This document shows positions 22,814 to 33,785 of a stretch of 64,000 nucleotides of DNA, in pieces (the first letter of the stretch is position 1; each line of letters begins with the position of its first letter). The position numbers and the translations under genes were made by a program. The notes beneath the pieces were generated by a model. That model was not told the DNA's origin, ran no database searches, and was given only the letters and a program-made list of their open reading frames with translations. The stretch is from Ceratobasidium sp. AG-K (Eukaryota > Basidiomycota > Agaricomycetes > Cantharellales > Ceratobasidiaceae): contig JAWNGF010000003.1 of assembly GCA_037039685.1 (NCBI GenBank), positions 4,004,571 through 4,068,570 of the forward strand, in the 5' to 3' direction.

Positions 22814-24460
22814 ATGGCCGAGGAACTTTGCACTGCGAGCAACCTGCTTAATGCTGCTATAGAGCGGTATACTGCTGCATGCGCTGCATTTACGATCCGC
22901 CGTGACCTCAACGAAGCTTCACAAGGCACCTTGGATGTAATAATTGACGAGCTCGGGCTCGCAAAGTCCCATAAGTTGAGGATAATGAGGGCTGAAATGA
23001 GCTTGGCTCAGGCCAGAAACGGTATCCATTCACTAGTACCCATCCATCGCCTTTCATTCGAACTCTTGACAGTTATATTTGGGTTGGTTGTCGCTGTTGA
23101 CAGACCGTCCCCTTATTCAGCCAAGCCCAAAACGGATGCACGCAACGCTTTCTCCGTTAGCCAACCTGAAGCCATCACTCATGTCTGTTCGCGGTGGCGA
23201 CGGATTGGACTAGACTTGCACTGGCTCTGGTCTCGGGTTGCTGTGCCCTTTAGAAACTCAAGGGTTGATTGTGGACTCCTCTTACGTGCCAAGATATTTG
23301 CAGAACGGGCTCGACAATTACCACTAGATGTCCATTTTTTCGATTCTATCAACCACACCGTACCTCATATCAATAGCAACCTTGCTCAGTTTTGCACTAC
23401 CAGCGCAACCCGCATAAGATCTTTATGTCTATCACCCTCCAAACGCTTTGGGTCTCACCATATCGAAGCCCTCCAGTCGATTCTCATAAATAGTGTACCA
23501 GGAACACTGGTAGAACTTGCCGTTCGGGGCAACACTACGCCCAAGTCTGGTTCAAGTAATAGCGTGACTGACGTAACAAACGCCAAACTGCCCGAGGATA
23601 TTGAAGATCGTTTGGGTCCGATAAAAACCCTTAGGCTCACTGGAATATTCTTTCACTGGAATAGTCAAGCGTACCAGGGACTTACCGAACTTCGCCTCCT
23701 ACCTGTACATCAAGATCCGATTGTTAGTCTCACGGAACTGCAGCTTAGAAACATCCTTGCTGCGAGCCCCAAACTACTTGTGTTCCATTTTGGACTTGAA
23801 ATAGCCGAATCCACTTCAGATTTCAGTTCATACGCAACAGTGAATCTGAAAGAACTAGAAGAATTAAATTTGGGGAAGATAGGCTTGAACGGGTATTGTG
23901 TCCTATTTCGATTACTCTCCCTTGGTTCGAGACCTCTTGACATGTCACTGGCTATCCCTCGTCAAGGCATCTCAGCATTGAAAGAAGGCTTCGAATTGTT
24001 CCTTGCTCACTCAAAAGTGCGGAGGCTTTATCTGCGCTTTATGACCGACCCCCTGTGCGATAACGAAATCCAACTCGCCCGTTTATTCGGACAACTGCCC
24101 CATCTCGAAGCGCTAGTATTGAATGGTGCTGATATCGGGCTGCATGCGTGTGACTTGCCCAAACAACCCCATGCCCTACTTCCAACTGGTCCTCAGTTGA
24201 ACACGTTAGTTCTGGTGAACTGTCGCATGGATTTGGGTTATTTGCGAAAGATAACTGGAATAGTCCCAATACAATCGATCCAGTTGGCATACTGCTCGGC
24301 GCGATCCAATTCTACGTCTGAAAGTGGTCACTTTTTCAAAGCCGCAGGATTTTATCGTGAGATGGGTAATATTTTCCCTGTGCATCGGTTTTTTACCCTT
24401 CCCGGGGCGACTCGACACTACTCTGAAAAGGCTGCAGACCTGTGGAGCCCATGGCTCTAA
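22814..24460 (+). CDS. F-box/LRR-like protein, single exon (family copy 3, unit B)
   Basis: Intronless 548-residue ORF from ATG 22814. N-terminal helix 'LLNAAIERYTAACAAF'; F-box-like 'HRLSFELLTVIFGLV' and 'EAITHVCSRWRRIGLDLHWL'. LRR-like strands continue to the C-terminus ('LLVFHFGLEIAE', 'LEELNLGKIGLNG', 'LNTLVLVNCRMDLGYLRKI'). Same length and layout as the 5981-7627 gene. It is the intact F-box partner of the duplicated GMC/F-box block; the unit A equivalent is only a relic. Probable SCF adaptor, substrate unknown. Confidence 0.85.
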   Translation: MAEELCTASNLLNAAIERYTAACAAFTIRRDLNEASQGTLDVIIDELGLAKSHKLRIMRAEMSLAQARNGIHSLVPIHRLSFELLTVIFGLVVAVDRPSPYSAKPKTDARNAFSVSQPEAITHVCSRWRRIGLDLHWLWSRVAVPFRNSRVDCGLLLRAKIFAERARQLPLDVHFFDSINHTVPHINSNLAQFCTTSATRIRSLCLSPSKRFGSHHIEALQSILINSVPGTLVELAVRGNTTPKSGSSNSVTDVTNAKLPEDIEDRLGPIKTLRLTGIFFHWNSQAYQGLTELRLLPVHQDPIVSLTELQLRNILAASPKLLVFHFGLEIAESTSDFSSYATVNLKELEELNLGKIGLNGYCVLFRLLSLGSRPLDMSLAIPRQGISALKEGFELFLAHSKVRRLYLRFMTDPLCDNEIQLARLFGQLPHLEALVLNGADIGLHACDLPKQPHALLPTGPQLNTLVLVNCRMDLGYLRKITGIVPIQSIQLAYCSARSNSTSESGHFFKAAGFYREMGNIFPVHRFFTLPGATRHYSEKAADLWSPWL

Positions 24461-25283
24461 CCCCAATCCTCCGCCTTGACTAGCCGTGGCTTGTGATGTA
24501 TCTATCGCGCCTAGCCTGTGGTCCCAACATGATATCTTTGATCATTTTTTATACGACATGTACATATGCATTGCGGTTGGCATGTCTATGAGCATCACAT
24601 GAATTTGTTGGTATTTATCTATTTACTTAAATATTGTGTTAGCTACTGTCTTTGTGATAATACCGTGACCCTTCTCTGGCATTGGTTCAACAAAGTCCCG
24701 CTTTGAGCCCAAACTAGTTGAGTGCAGGTCAACGCGTCAGTTCTAGACCAATCCGGGCAACCCAGATAACGTATTGAACCTTAGATTCGAGTCAGCCACC
24801 CTACGCCACGCCAAGCCGCGTCAGGGCTAATTACGACCGGTCCTCCTTGTTGCGACAGTAACAGACTATGGTTGGGAACTAGTAGGACACTGATTATGAA
24901 TTCTTCTATGCCGCAGTGATGATGTCTTTGTTGAGGTCGGAAGAAAAGACCGCTCCAGTGGTACTTGCATGAGAATCACGGTGGGCAGCGAGTTTGCCTT
25001 TCTGCATCATGACGAACGCACGATGGCGGCTATCGATAAACCTTGGTCTCAACGCGATTCACCGCTTGGCCATTTTTAGCTACTATCCTGGGCTCAATTT
25101 ACTGTGGGTACTGCCACGATCAATCCTGTGATCAACTAGTTACACAGCCAGTACTGGTTGGTCTGGGTTCTTGCACCTCCTCTCATATAAACCTTCTGAC
25201 TCTTTCTGCCTCTTTGACAGTAGGATTTCTCCCCGCTCGGGCTGCCTTGATTGGGAATATTAACTTTTGCTGCATGGGACAAA
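24461..25283. other. Intergenic, no gene seen
   Basis: The first 180 bp is the duplicated F-box 3' flank. The remainder, before the two-TM gene, shows no supported coding sequence. A short ORF opening at 25043 is out of frame with the two-TM gene and is not supported. Confidence 0.45.
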
Positions 25284-27548
25284 ATGTGGATTCGTAAACT
25301 CGAATACCCTCGCGGCCAAACCTACGCTATCCCGCATATTACGACGTGTTTCTACGCCGGCTCGGCGATTATAATTGGGTTGCTTATTGCAGTGAATAGT
25401 GAGTATTTATACTGTCGTTTAGTTCATTGCAACCTGCTTATCTGGATAAACATGAATACAGTCGCCATCGTAGGTAATGATGTCGTAACGACCCTTAGGG
25501 ATAGCCCGAACAACAGCGACGACAAGTGGTGGGCTCCGAAATGGCTACCCTCGTTTATGACAATTCCAACCACGCCTGGCCCTTGTCAGCCTTTCACACT
25601 TCCACAGCACTCGACGTCGGTCAGAACGAACTCGACATTACCTATCTTCGCCTATAGTGCGTATTACTCGAGACTCTGCACCGTTCATAGCGCCTGATCA
25701 AATGATAGCGGTACTTAACGGCCTCGGAAAGTCACAAACCAATACAACAAGGTGGTTTGACACATTACCATATAACTCGGAGCCTCTGAGAACCTGTACT
25801 GTCCAAAATATGACGGCGCTTATTAACTTTCAGGACCGCGGCATTAAAGTCACTGTCAGCCCTAGTTTCCTAAATCAATGACCGACGCGCCAGGCTAATT
25901 TTTGCTTATATTTTAGTCACATATTATATGCGACGTCATTAGCAAGAATCCTAACACTCCAAGGCTCCTCAAATTCTCAACAACATTTTCGCGGATGGCC
26001 AACACAGATCTTGGCCCAGACGATATCATCGATTACATATCATCATATGCTATCCCTCGTTCGGCGGCCATCAGCGACGCGCAAGCAGTTCTCCTTGCCG
26101 CCGATAGTCCCCCCGTTAAAATGTTAGGCGTACTCGATGCAGTTGGAAGTGACTTGCTCAAAGCAACATGGGCACAAAAATGGCGCTGGAAGATTGCTGG
26201 AGACGACAACGAATGGCCAGATCAGGCAGCCGTCAAATGGTCCTACCAGGCGAACTGTTCCCTTGCCGGCAATTGGACCACTCATCGGTGCCGAAACTTC
26301 GGCGAAAACGTCGAAGGCATTGATATGTGGTATTCGAATACGAAGGGAGCACAAGATTTCAACGCAACGTACTTTAGGGATATGAACACGACAATCTACA
26401 ACTATTTTACAGTTATGAGAGACGCACTTCAGTAGGTTTTTGGTCCAATTATATGTGGGTGCGCCTAATGTTTGAATTTAGCCTCGATCTTGGAAATATT
26501 GACAGGGAAAACAACGTATTTCTCAGCCAGGACGCATTCAAGGCTCGCGTCCTTCCGGATCCTTTTATGAATATCACTGCGCCTTATGTTATTGGCCGAC
26601 GCCGCCCACGGCCATTCAATGGGACCTATACACCCGACCAATTTTGGAGAACGTGTACCTGGGGATGGGGGTGTCACAACGGAACATGGACTGAGGCGAT
26701 ACTAAACAACGCCTCCAGTGCAATTAATATCACGAATGGCCTTCCGATATATGCCCTTGCGGATCAAGGTTCGGTTGTAATTGACGTCAAGTATGTTTGC
26801 CCTGCGTTCAAGGTCAAACAGACCGGTCCGTTATTAGTCTCTGTCTTTATTGGTAAGTTAACGTGCCTTATTCAGATCTGAGTGTTCATACTTAAGCTTG
26901 CGTTAGGAACGTTTTCAATATATACCGCACTTTACGGCATTTTCTTGTTTGTTGCGCCAAGACTGGACGAGAGATATAGGAAAAAACGCGGGCTTGGTCG
27001 TTACTCAGATGGTGAGATTGCTTGTGGTGCCGATACGCGCTTTAGCCAAATTGCTGACGAACCATAAAGACGAAGAGGATTATGGGAGACAGTATCGCTA
27101 CTTGTACGAACTGTACAAGTCACCGCCTCATTCCGCAAATCCGTATTACACAGTCGTACGTCTCGGTATTATCTCCAATTAGAATCATCGCCAACGTCTT
27201 CCCTCTTGTACACAGTTTGACCCGCACGATCAGCATCGCACCAGCTCCGAATCAGTCCCGCGCTACGATTCCAGCCCCTATCCGTCTTATGGTCGTTCAA
27301 TAAGAAAGCGAGCTGGTTCGCTTCCTTCCGGGGCAGGCTACTTCCCAGTCTCCACTGCCCCGTCAGACGAACCATTACTCCATGTTGGGAAGTTTAACCC
27401 AATCGCTGCAGGTCGATCGAGAGACTCTATGTCTTCAACAGTTCCTCATGGCCCACCGATGATTCGGACTGATTCGGCCGTGCCTGGCTATTTTGATCCA
27501 TACCTTGTCACTCCAGGCCCGCCAAGTGGAGCTCGAGGCCCCCGATAA
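25284..27548 (+). CDS. Fungal two-TM glycoprotein of unknown function (paralogue 2)
   Basis: Start ATG 25284 opens 'MWIRKLEYPRGQTYAIPHIT' and the hydrophobic 'AIIIGLLIAVN', aligning residue by residue with the gene at 8043-10405. Shared blocks include 'VAIVGNDVVTTL', 'TIPTTPGPCQPF', 'MTALINFQDRG', 'DDIIDYISSYAIP' and 'FWRTCTWGWGCHNGTW'. A second TM is near 'ALYGIFLFVAPRLDERY'. The tail is Pro/Ser-rich and ends 'GPPSGARGPR' with TAA 27546-27548. Several N-x-S/T sequons lie between the two TM segments. Function is unknown. It lies directly after the F-box gene of unit B, while paralogue 1 lies beside another F-box gene at 5981, so these families expand side by side. Confidence 0.75.
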
Positions 27549-28155
27549 AGGAGTGAGACGCATAGCCAATGATGCATGCCCTATTCGCGTGGCTGGTGCG
27601 TGGTAGAGTCACACGACTTTTTCTCACTCCGAGCCGAACATGTATTGATGGGTGAGACATAAACTCGCCGAATTTGTAATTGGTTTGTTGAGTCTCAATC
27701 TTGTAGATTAACTTTACTATATGTCTATTCTTGGGTAATATTACGTACTTTCTTGGCATAACTGTAGTTGACTTCTGGGTGCTGGATACTGGCTTATCGG
27801 ACATGTATGCAGACAAATCGTCGGTTTGGTTGGGAAGAAGGGAGCAAATCGAGCCCTGAGGGCCAACGCCACATCCTCGATCAGCTTCGTGCGATCAGGG
27901 GCGTTGGGGAGAGCCACAAGTATAATTCTGCGGCCGATTATATCCAATCTGCCAATCAGATCGTGGAAGTGAGCTACAATCGACGCTGGTAGCTCAACCA
28001 CTGTGGTGCCACATTGTATTTGTCACCGGATTCGTTACGGACCTAACTATGCAAATCTATGCACACGCCTTAAGATCGTGCAAGGTGAAAGCAGCACCAT
28101 ATTCCGGCGCCGAGAAACGGTGAGCTCGACATTGTAGTAACATCCGTCTCGAGAG
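27549..28155. other. Intergenic with one unassigned minus-strand reading frame
   Basis: On the minus strand, about 27741-28020, an open frame reads 'VVELPASIVAHFHDLIGRL', then 'RRIILVALPNAPDR'. It looks protein-like but has no start or match I know. It could be an exon or relic. The rest shows nothing. Confidence 0.35.
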
Positions 28156-28561
28156 TCAATCGAATAAAGTAAAATCATAGAAATAGGGTACTATGCATGC
28201 CATACCCAACTGTTCTCGTTTGTATGCGTGTGGACTCTTATCCACTATGCTCAATTCAATACCGTTGGGGCGTGAGGGATCAATAGGAGTTGGATAGCTC
28301 CAGCTGATGAACTCATGAGACTCCAGGGGCGTTCGTTCATTCTCCGAATCCAACCCGACGCCAAGAGTCTTACCACCTACTCCGCCCCGTTGGCGCCTTT
28401 GGTCGAGGAACGTTCGTCTGTCAAGCTAGGAAAATGGTAGGACCTGGGAGCTAACCGCCTTGAGGAAGATTTGGACGGACATAGCCTGGATACAGTGAGA
28501 GCTCGTTCACATTAAGCTGAGAAAGTTAGATGGACACATATACAGAATGATGCACCATCAT
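28156..28561 (-). CDS. Hypothetical small protein or 3' part of a larger gene
   Basis: Three exons joined by two good GT-AG introns keep one frame. From ATG 28561 the frame gives 'MMVHHS', then 'LNVNELSLYPGYVRPNLPQG', then 'LDRRTFLDQRRQRGG' and 'HEFISWSYPTPIDPSRPNG', to a stop at 28156, about 114 residues. The splice consistency and the non-random composition argue that it is, or recently was, coding. I do not recognise the family. It may be the C-terminal part of a gene whose 5' exons lie upstream, where a frame at 28764-29003 reads 'NRQTFVELTQHIETDHPGS'. Low confidence. Confidence 0.35.
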
Positions 28562-29791
28562 TCCCTCTCTCCCTAGGCTACTTGCACCATGAATATCCGA
28601 TGAGTGCGCAAGGCGGAGCATTTACGGACTCCATGAAAGTTGGAGCGCTCGGGGACCCTCGGGAATCGGGAGGGAACGCTCCTTGGCACTGTGGATCGTA
28701 CCGAGCTCTCGGAGCGATTCGCTTGCCCCTGAGGATTTTCATCAGTGTGTTGTGCTTCTATTGTTATTGGGAGATATGTAGACCGGTGCTCACTGCACTC
28801 CTCGACGCATACACTGGATTATGCGAACCCGGGTGGTCCGTTTCAATGTGTTGCGTCAGCTCGACGAACGTTTGCCGGTTAGACCACCGCCCGATTTGCC
28901 GCTCTTCCCCGGGACCTCCAAAGTCTTCGCTTCCGGCCACTCCTGTGCCGTCGAGGTTCCGTACTAGGGGCGCCTCGACCACTCGCAGCTGTATCTTAAC
29001 CAATCAGAAGCAGACCGTGCTACTCAGGTCTGACTAGAATGGGAAATCATTGAGAAGAACGGCAAAATACGAAGCCAGGTCGAGATCCGGCAAGATGCAA
29101 AGACCGATAGAAGTTGTTCAGGTCGTCGCAGTTGTTTCATGGTGATCTCATGCGTGGAGCCAATCTCCATGCCCATGTTAGCGAGGTGGCCAAGCTCGCG
29201 TTAAATTTTTATGCTTGGCTGACGGGGATGGTGCATATGCATCAACTGTGAGCTAATTTCCCGCCTCTGAAATCATCACGGTCCATTCGGAAACCTTGCT
29301 CAAGCGACACACGAGCATCCAACCGCGCCTGCCTATTGGCTGATGGGAAGCGCCAACGTGGCTTGCTTACGAAATATACGGCGCGTGCAAACTGTGTCGA
29401 TCCTTCGTCTTGGCGTCTATACTCGGGCGAAGGAAAGAGCCCACTCGCATTGAAGCAGTCGTTCTATTCTGATGTATACCAACTGCAGCAACGAAAATGA
29501 CCCACAGCCTATCGGGCTAGTACTATCTGGCTGCTATCCGGTGTGGGTTGACGGCAGCAGAAATGCCAAGTCTACCATCAGCTTGGCACACGATCGCTTC
29601 TCCGAGACTCCTACGCACGTTCTTCAGCTACCGGCCAGCGTTGGTGGATTGTTGATTCGTGATGTGGAGTATTCATGCTTTCTGTGCCTGTCCATTCGGC
29701 CGGTTTAGAATGCCTAGCCTTTCTGTGCGTCGTTAAATATGAGGACTTGTCGCTTTGATCGTTAGGGTTGTGCGCTCTACTTCTGCCCGCC
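28562..29791. other. Long intergenic region, possible decayed coding sequence
   Basis: About 1.2 kb upstream of the phosphate symporter. Both strands have ORFs of 80-150 codons around 28580-29040, none with a recognisable domain or clean splice context. From 29040 to 29790 I see only the presumed promoter region. Confidence 0.4.
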
Positions 29792-32305
29792 ATGCCGCGC
29801 CTTGCTCAGTACGACTACCTGTTCGCCTTTGGTGTCATCTTTGCGTTCTTGGACGCCTTCAACATCGGTGCCAACGATGTCGCCAACTCGTCAGTCTCTC
29901 CAGGCTATCCACTATTTCAAACTAAATTTAATTCGACAGATTCGCCACATCCGTCTCGTCGCGGTCGTTGACGATGAGGCAGGCCGTCGCGATTGCGAGC
30001 TGCACAGAGTTCTTAGGTGCAGTCCTCGTCGGCGCTCGTGTCGCCTCGACCATCCGTAACGGGATTAGTAAGTCACACGACCTATGTCCCTCCTCGGAGG
30101 CTAATTACCGTCACACAGTCGACATCAATATTTTCAACAAGGACCCGGCGATGCTTCTCCTCGCCATGGTCTGCGCTGTTTGTGCTTCGTCCCTGTGGCT
30201 CACGATGGCTACCCGCTTAAGCATGCCTGTTAGTACTACGCATAGTATCAGTAAGTCCGTATGTTATGTACTTGTAAACAAGGTGCTGATGCCGCTGCGT
30301 AGTTGGTGCGCTTATTGGTGTCGGTATTGCCGCCGGAGGTGCCAAGAGTGTCAAGTGGGGCTGGAACGGGAATGGCGTCGCTTTCGTCTTTGCTTCTGTG
30401 GGTTCATACCGCTTCTTGCCCTGATGGCGTGCCCTAACTCCTTATTTCAGTGGGTCATTGCCCCAGCTGTAGCTGGAGCTTTCGCTGCCATTGTGTTCTT
30501 GATTACCAAATTCGTCGTATGTGTATCTTTTGAGTTTCATCGCTCGACCTCACCTCAGTCTTAGGTCTTGGACCGAGAAAACTCAGTCCAATGGGGCCTT
30601 TACTTTGCGCCAGTTTACTTCTTGCAAGTTTACTATTAATCGCACGCGACTTGGATATATGCTAACCTTTTCCTAGTGTTGTATCGGGGGTCCTAACCAT
30701 GGCTATCCTATGGAAAGGTTCTCCCTCGTTAGGATTGGCTGACATGGCTCCCGGCCCTCTAACGGCCGCTATCCTTGGAACCGGTATGTTTCTCGCTTCT
30801 TAGTATCATGAGAGATTGACTTACCACCTACACATAGCGTCCGTGGTTACCCTCCTCTCGGTCCTATTCTGGCTTCCATTCGTCCGCGCACGCGTTATCA
30901 AGGGTGATTACACCATCAGGTGGTACCACTTCTTCATGGGTACGTACTACCGTCCACCGCCCAATTCCATACCCTTGCTCACCCCTTCATTTGGCAGGCC
31001 CTCTATTGTGGAACCGCCCCGCTCCGGCGGACGCCGCCAGCTTCACTGCCGACGCTGTCCCAGACTACTACAAGGGCCACCACGCCGAGGACGTCGTCCC
31101 CCCCAATGATGATGAGGAACACGCTGGCCCAAATACGCTCAACAGGAACCAGCCGGGTGTCAAGAGCGAGTCGAGTGGCGAGGGTGATATTCAAGAGAAG
31201 CCCATTGGTAGCGACCGCGACACGGCCGAACAACCGTCCAAGGAGGGAAAGAAAAAGGTTGGGCTGAGCGAGGTTGATGGCCATCAGATTGAGGGAGCTT
31301 GGTACGCGGTTTCATATTCGGCAGTAAACTCAACTCACATACTCTACGTATAGGATCGAACCCAAGAATCTCTGGATTATTCTCCGCTACCGCACCGTGC
31401 CATTCATCATCAAAATCTTCACCCATGGAACTACCGTCGACGTGCTCGAAATGCAAGCCCAAGGCCAGAGCAAGGAGGCACGCCGGTTGCATGATATGCA
31501 CAACCGTGCAGCACAGTATGATAATCGCACGGAACATCTGTACTCGTTCTTGCAAGTAATGACTGCAGCCACCGCTTCGTATGTCTCAGCCCCTTTGACA
31601 CACGCGACGTGACTGATTGTGGGTCCTAGGTTCGCACACGGAAGCAACGACGTGTCCAATGCCATTGGGCCATTTGCTACTATCTACTTTACCTGGCACA
31701 CTGGTACCTTTGCGGGCTCTCGCAGTCCCGTAGCGGTCTGGATGTTGGTCTTTGGTGGTGTCGGTATTGTGCTTGGTTTGGCTACCTACGGTTACAACGT
31801 ACGTTGTTTCATCATACCAACGCCTCTGCAAATGAAATGCTCAACTCGAATTCCAGATCATGCGTGTCCTCGGAAATCGCCTTACCCTTCACTCGCCCTC
31901 GCGTGGCTTCTCGATGGAGCTTGGCGCTTCTCTTGCCGGTATGTTTCTTGGTTGATCGACTCTAGTTATCGACTGACCTCGGGTGTAGTTGTCCTTGCCA
32001 GCCAAGTCGCCGTCCCTGTGTCTACGACTCAGTGCATCACTGGTGCCACTCTCGCCGTCGGACTTTGCAACGGTGATGTCAAGGCACTCAACTGGCGCAT
32101 GGTATGCCCCCGCATCTCCCCTGTCTCTCCCCTGCTAACGTCGACCATAGTTCTCCTGGATCTTCTTCTCTTGGGTCCTTACCATCCCTTGTGCGGGCTT
32201 GCTTGCAGGCTGCTTGGTAAGTTCTTGTTGCTGTTTTGCCGGGTCGATGCTGATATAAATGTCCAGTTTGGAATCATCGCCAACGCTCCTCGATTCACTT
32301 CTTAG
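29792..32305 (+). CDS. PHO89: PiT-family Na+/phosphate symporter (Pho89/PHO-4-like)
   Basis: Plasma-membrane inorganic phosphate uptake. From ATG 29792 it reads 'MPRLAQYDYLFAFGVIFAF', then the PiT signature 'FNIGANDVANS' joined to 'FATSVSSRSLTMRQA'. Next come 'STTHSI', 'VIAPAVAGAFAAIVF', 'VLTMAILWKGSP' and a hydrophilic cytosolic loop (about 31040-31300, rich in Glu, Lys and Asp). The second inverted PiT repeat follows ('FAHGSNDVSNAIGPFA', 'VPVSTTQCITGATLAVGL'). It ends 'FGIIANAPRFTS', TAG 32303-32305. Both repeats keep the GANDVANS/GSNDVSNA cores essential in this family. About 11 exons; the intron 30624-30676 appears to use a GC donor ('gcaagt'). Phosphate-starvation induction is known for the family but no operator was identified here. 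Confidence 0.9.
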
Positions 32306-32757
32306 ACTCCTTCATTTCAAAATGGATTTTTGTGTTTCGTAGTAATGAATATGACTTGTTTCTCTGCTCATTTGCTGGCGGCTGGTATAGGGTCTTGTGA
32401 GATGATACTGATTCCCCCTTTTGGCTGCTTATGTATGCGCGTCGAATGCGGGTCCTCCTTCGCCCGCTCTTGAACGGTGGACGGGTCATGAACCAAGCTG
32501 CAAATTTCAAGGGAGTAAACTTACAGCGAAGATGGTGACGATCAAAAGCATGACTGAGCTACGATACCAGGATTGAGAAATTATATTTAGTCTCAAAGTA
32601 AAATACGGTGCCAAGGCGAAATTTGCTCCCCCATGTACAATATGTATCTACTAGAGAATTCAAAAGTCCGGCATAGATCTCCCAACCCGAGTTACTATCA
32701 ATCTCCGGGGTACCATATCTAGTCCAACTACTACACATCCAAATTAGTCCCCTGATC
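32306..32757. other. Intergenic, no gene seen
   Basis: About 450 bp between converging reading directions (symporter end, F-box fragment end). No supported feature. Confidence 0.45.
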
Positions 32758-33380
32758 TCATGGGTCCCAAGTATCCCCCGCCTTATCCCGATTGCTTTCG
32801 TCAATCTCGGAGAGGGAGAAATAGTCAACCACAGGTACAAGAGAGGATGTTTCGTTTTTGTATTCCTCTGCTTCCGTAAACCTTTTGGATCTAGTGTTGG
32901 AACGAGCTGAGCAATGTGCTACCGTCATCCGCCGTATCGGAGCCAGCTTGGTCACCTTTCGGATGTATTCGAAATTAATACGGCAGTGCACCGTATGAAG
33001 TACATCTGGCCTGAGTTCAATAACGGGTAGATAGGAGTCCTGCATAGACGGATCGTTGGGGTCGGCTCCGATGCCGACTCCTGTCAATGCTCGGATTTCT
33101 GAGCCGGACAGACGGCTGAACAAGTCAAAAAGTGAGAGTCGCACGTAAGAATTGGCATCGTATGCTCGAACGCGAATGTGGATTTTTTGAATCCTCGAGC
33201 GTGAAAAGAATCCTTTAAGATTAGATTTCAACGCTAAAAAGTCCTTGGGAGGCAAGTCTAGCGACAGCCGTAACAGTTTTAAGCCCGGGGAGATGAGCTG
33301 AAGCAAGACTCTAGGTCTTCCAGAATAACATCCGAGACTGTCAGCGAAATGTCGCCTAACGAGGGTTGCCTGTGGGCGCT
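32758..33380 (-). pseudogene. C-terminal fragment of an F-box/LRR gene
   Basis: Frame from about 33306 to the stop at 32758 reads 'LLQLISPGLKLLRLSLDLP', 'VHCRINFEYIRKVTKLAPI' and 'TVAHCSARSNTRSK'. This parallels the C-terminal third of the F-box gene at 22814 ('VNCRMDLGYLRKITGIVPI', 'LAYCSARSNSTSES'). No F-box or N-terminal part is found upstream. At 33306-33380 the matching strand ('VILEDLES') is in another frame. The gene is therefore 5'-truncated and frameshifted. Confidence 0.65.
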
Positions 33381-33555
33381 AGGTTAGGTTTCATACTACG
33401 GCATCCTAGTAACTAACCACACTACTTCATCTGAGATAAATACAGATAATCTTCGCCCATGTGATAGCGTTAGAACCAATGTACTCTCTCCCTAGAAATT
33501 ATACGGCTGCGCTATCATGCGAGATTCCGACGTGTTGGTTTTAGTTACGAGTGTA

Positions 33556-33762
33556 CAGTGCCCGACAAAACCTCTACAATAGTTTCAAATTTCAAACTAA
33601 AACGCGCATAGCATAGGAATGTCGTCTCATATTATTGTGCACATACTATAGAATAAATAACGAGCCTCGTGGCCACAGAACGCATGTTGTTAGAACACGT
33701 TTGGTCAACAAACAGCAGAGATATACATGAAACAAGCCGGAGAAGACATTGTAGAGGTTTTG
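33556..33762 (+). repeat. Left terminal inverted repeat of the Tc1 element
   Basis: 207 bp, the inverse of 34933-35139 with scattered substitutions and no indel that I could see. The outer end contains 'caaaacctctacaat'. The inner end contains the same string inverted ('attgtagaggttttg'), so each arm carries two motif copies facing each other. Confidence 0.85.
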
Positions 33763-33785
33763 ACACCAGGGATCACCAAATAGAA

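Larger units (their letters stand above)
20325..24640. repeat. Tandem segmental duplication, unit B (GMC deleted, F-box intact)
   Basis: Second copy of the block described for 16780-20230. Relative to unit A it carries an extra 122 bp inverted-repeat insertion in the GMC promoter, a deletion of about 845 bp inside the GMC gene and a complete F-box gene. Edges are approximate. Confidence 0.75.

Noticed and set aside
5981..27548. A large inverted duplication of F-box plus two-TM gene pairs (5981-10405 versus 22814-27548)
   Set aside because: The gene order on the strand is reversed between the pairs (two-TM then F-box in one, F-box then two-TM in the other), so a single inverted duplication does not explain it.
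28582..29037. 151-codon plus-strand ORF without an ATG start
   Set aside because: Opens with TTG, has a composition unlike its neighbours, and competes with a more protein-like frame on the other strand.
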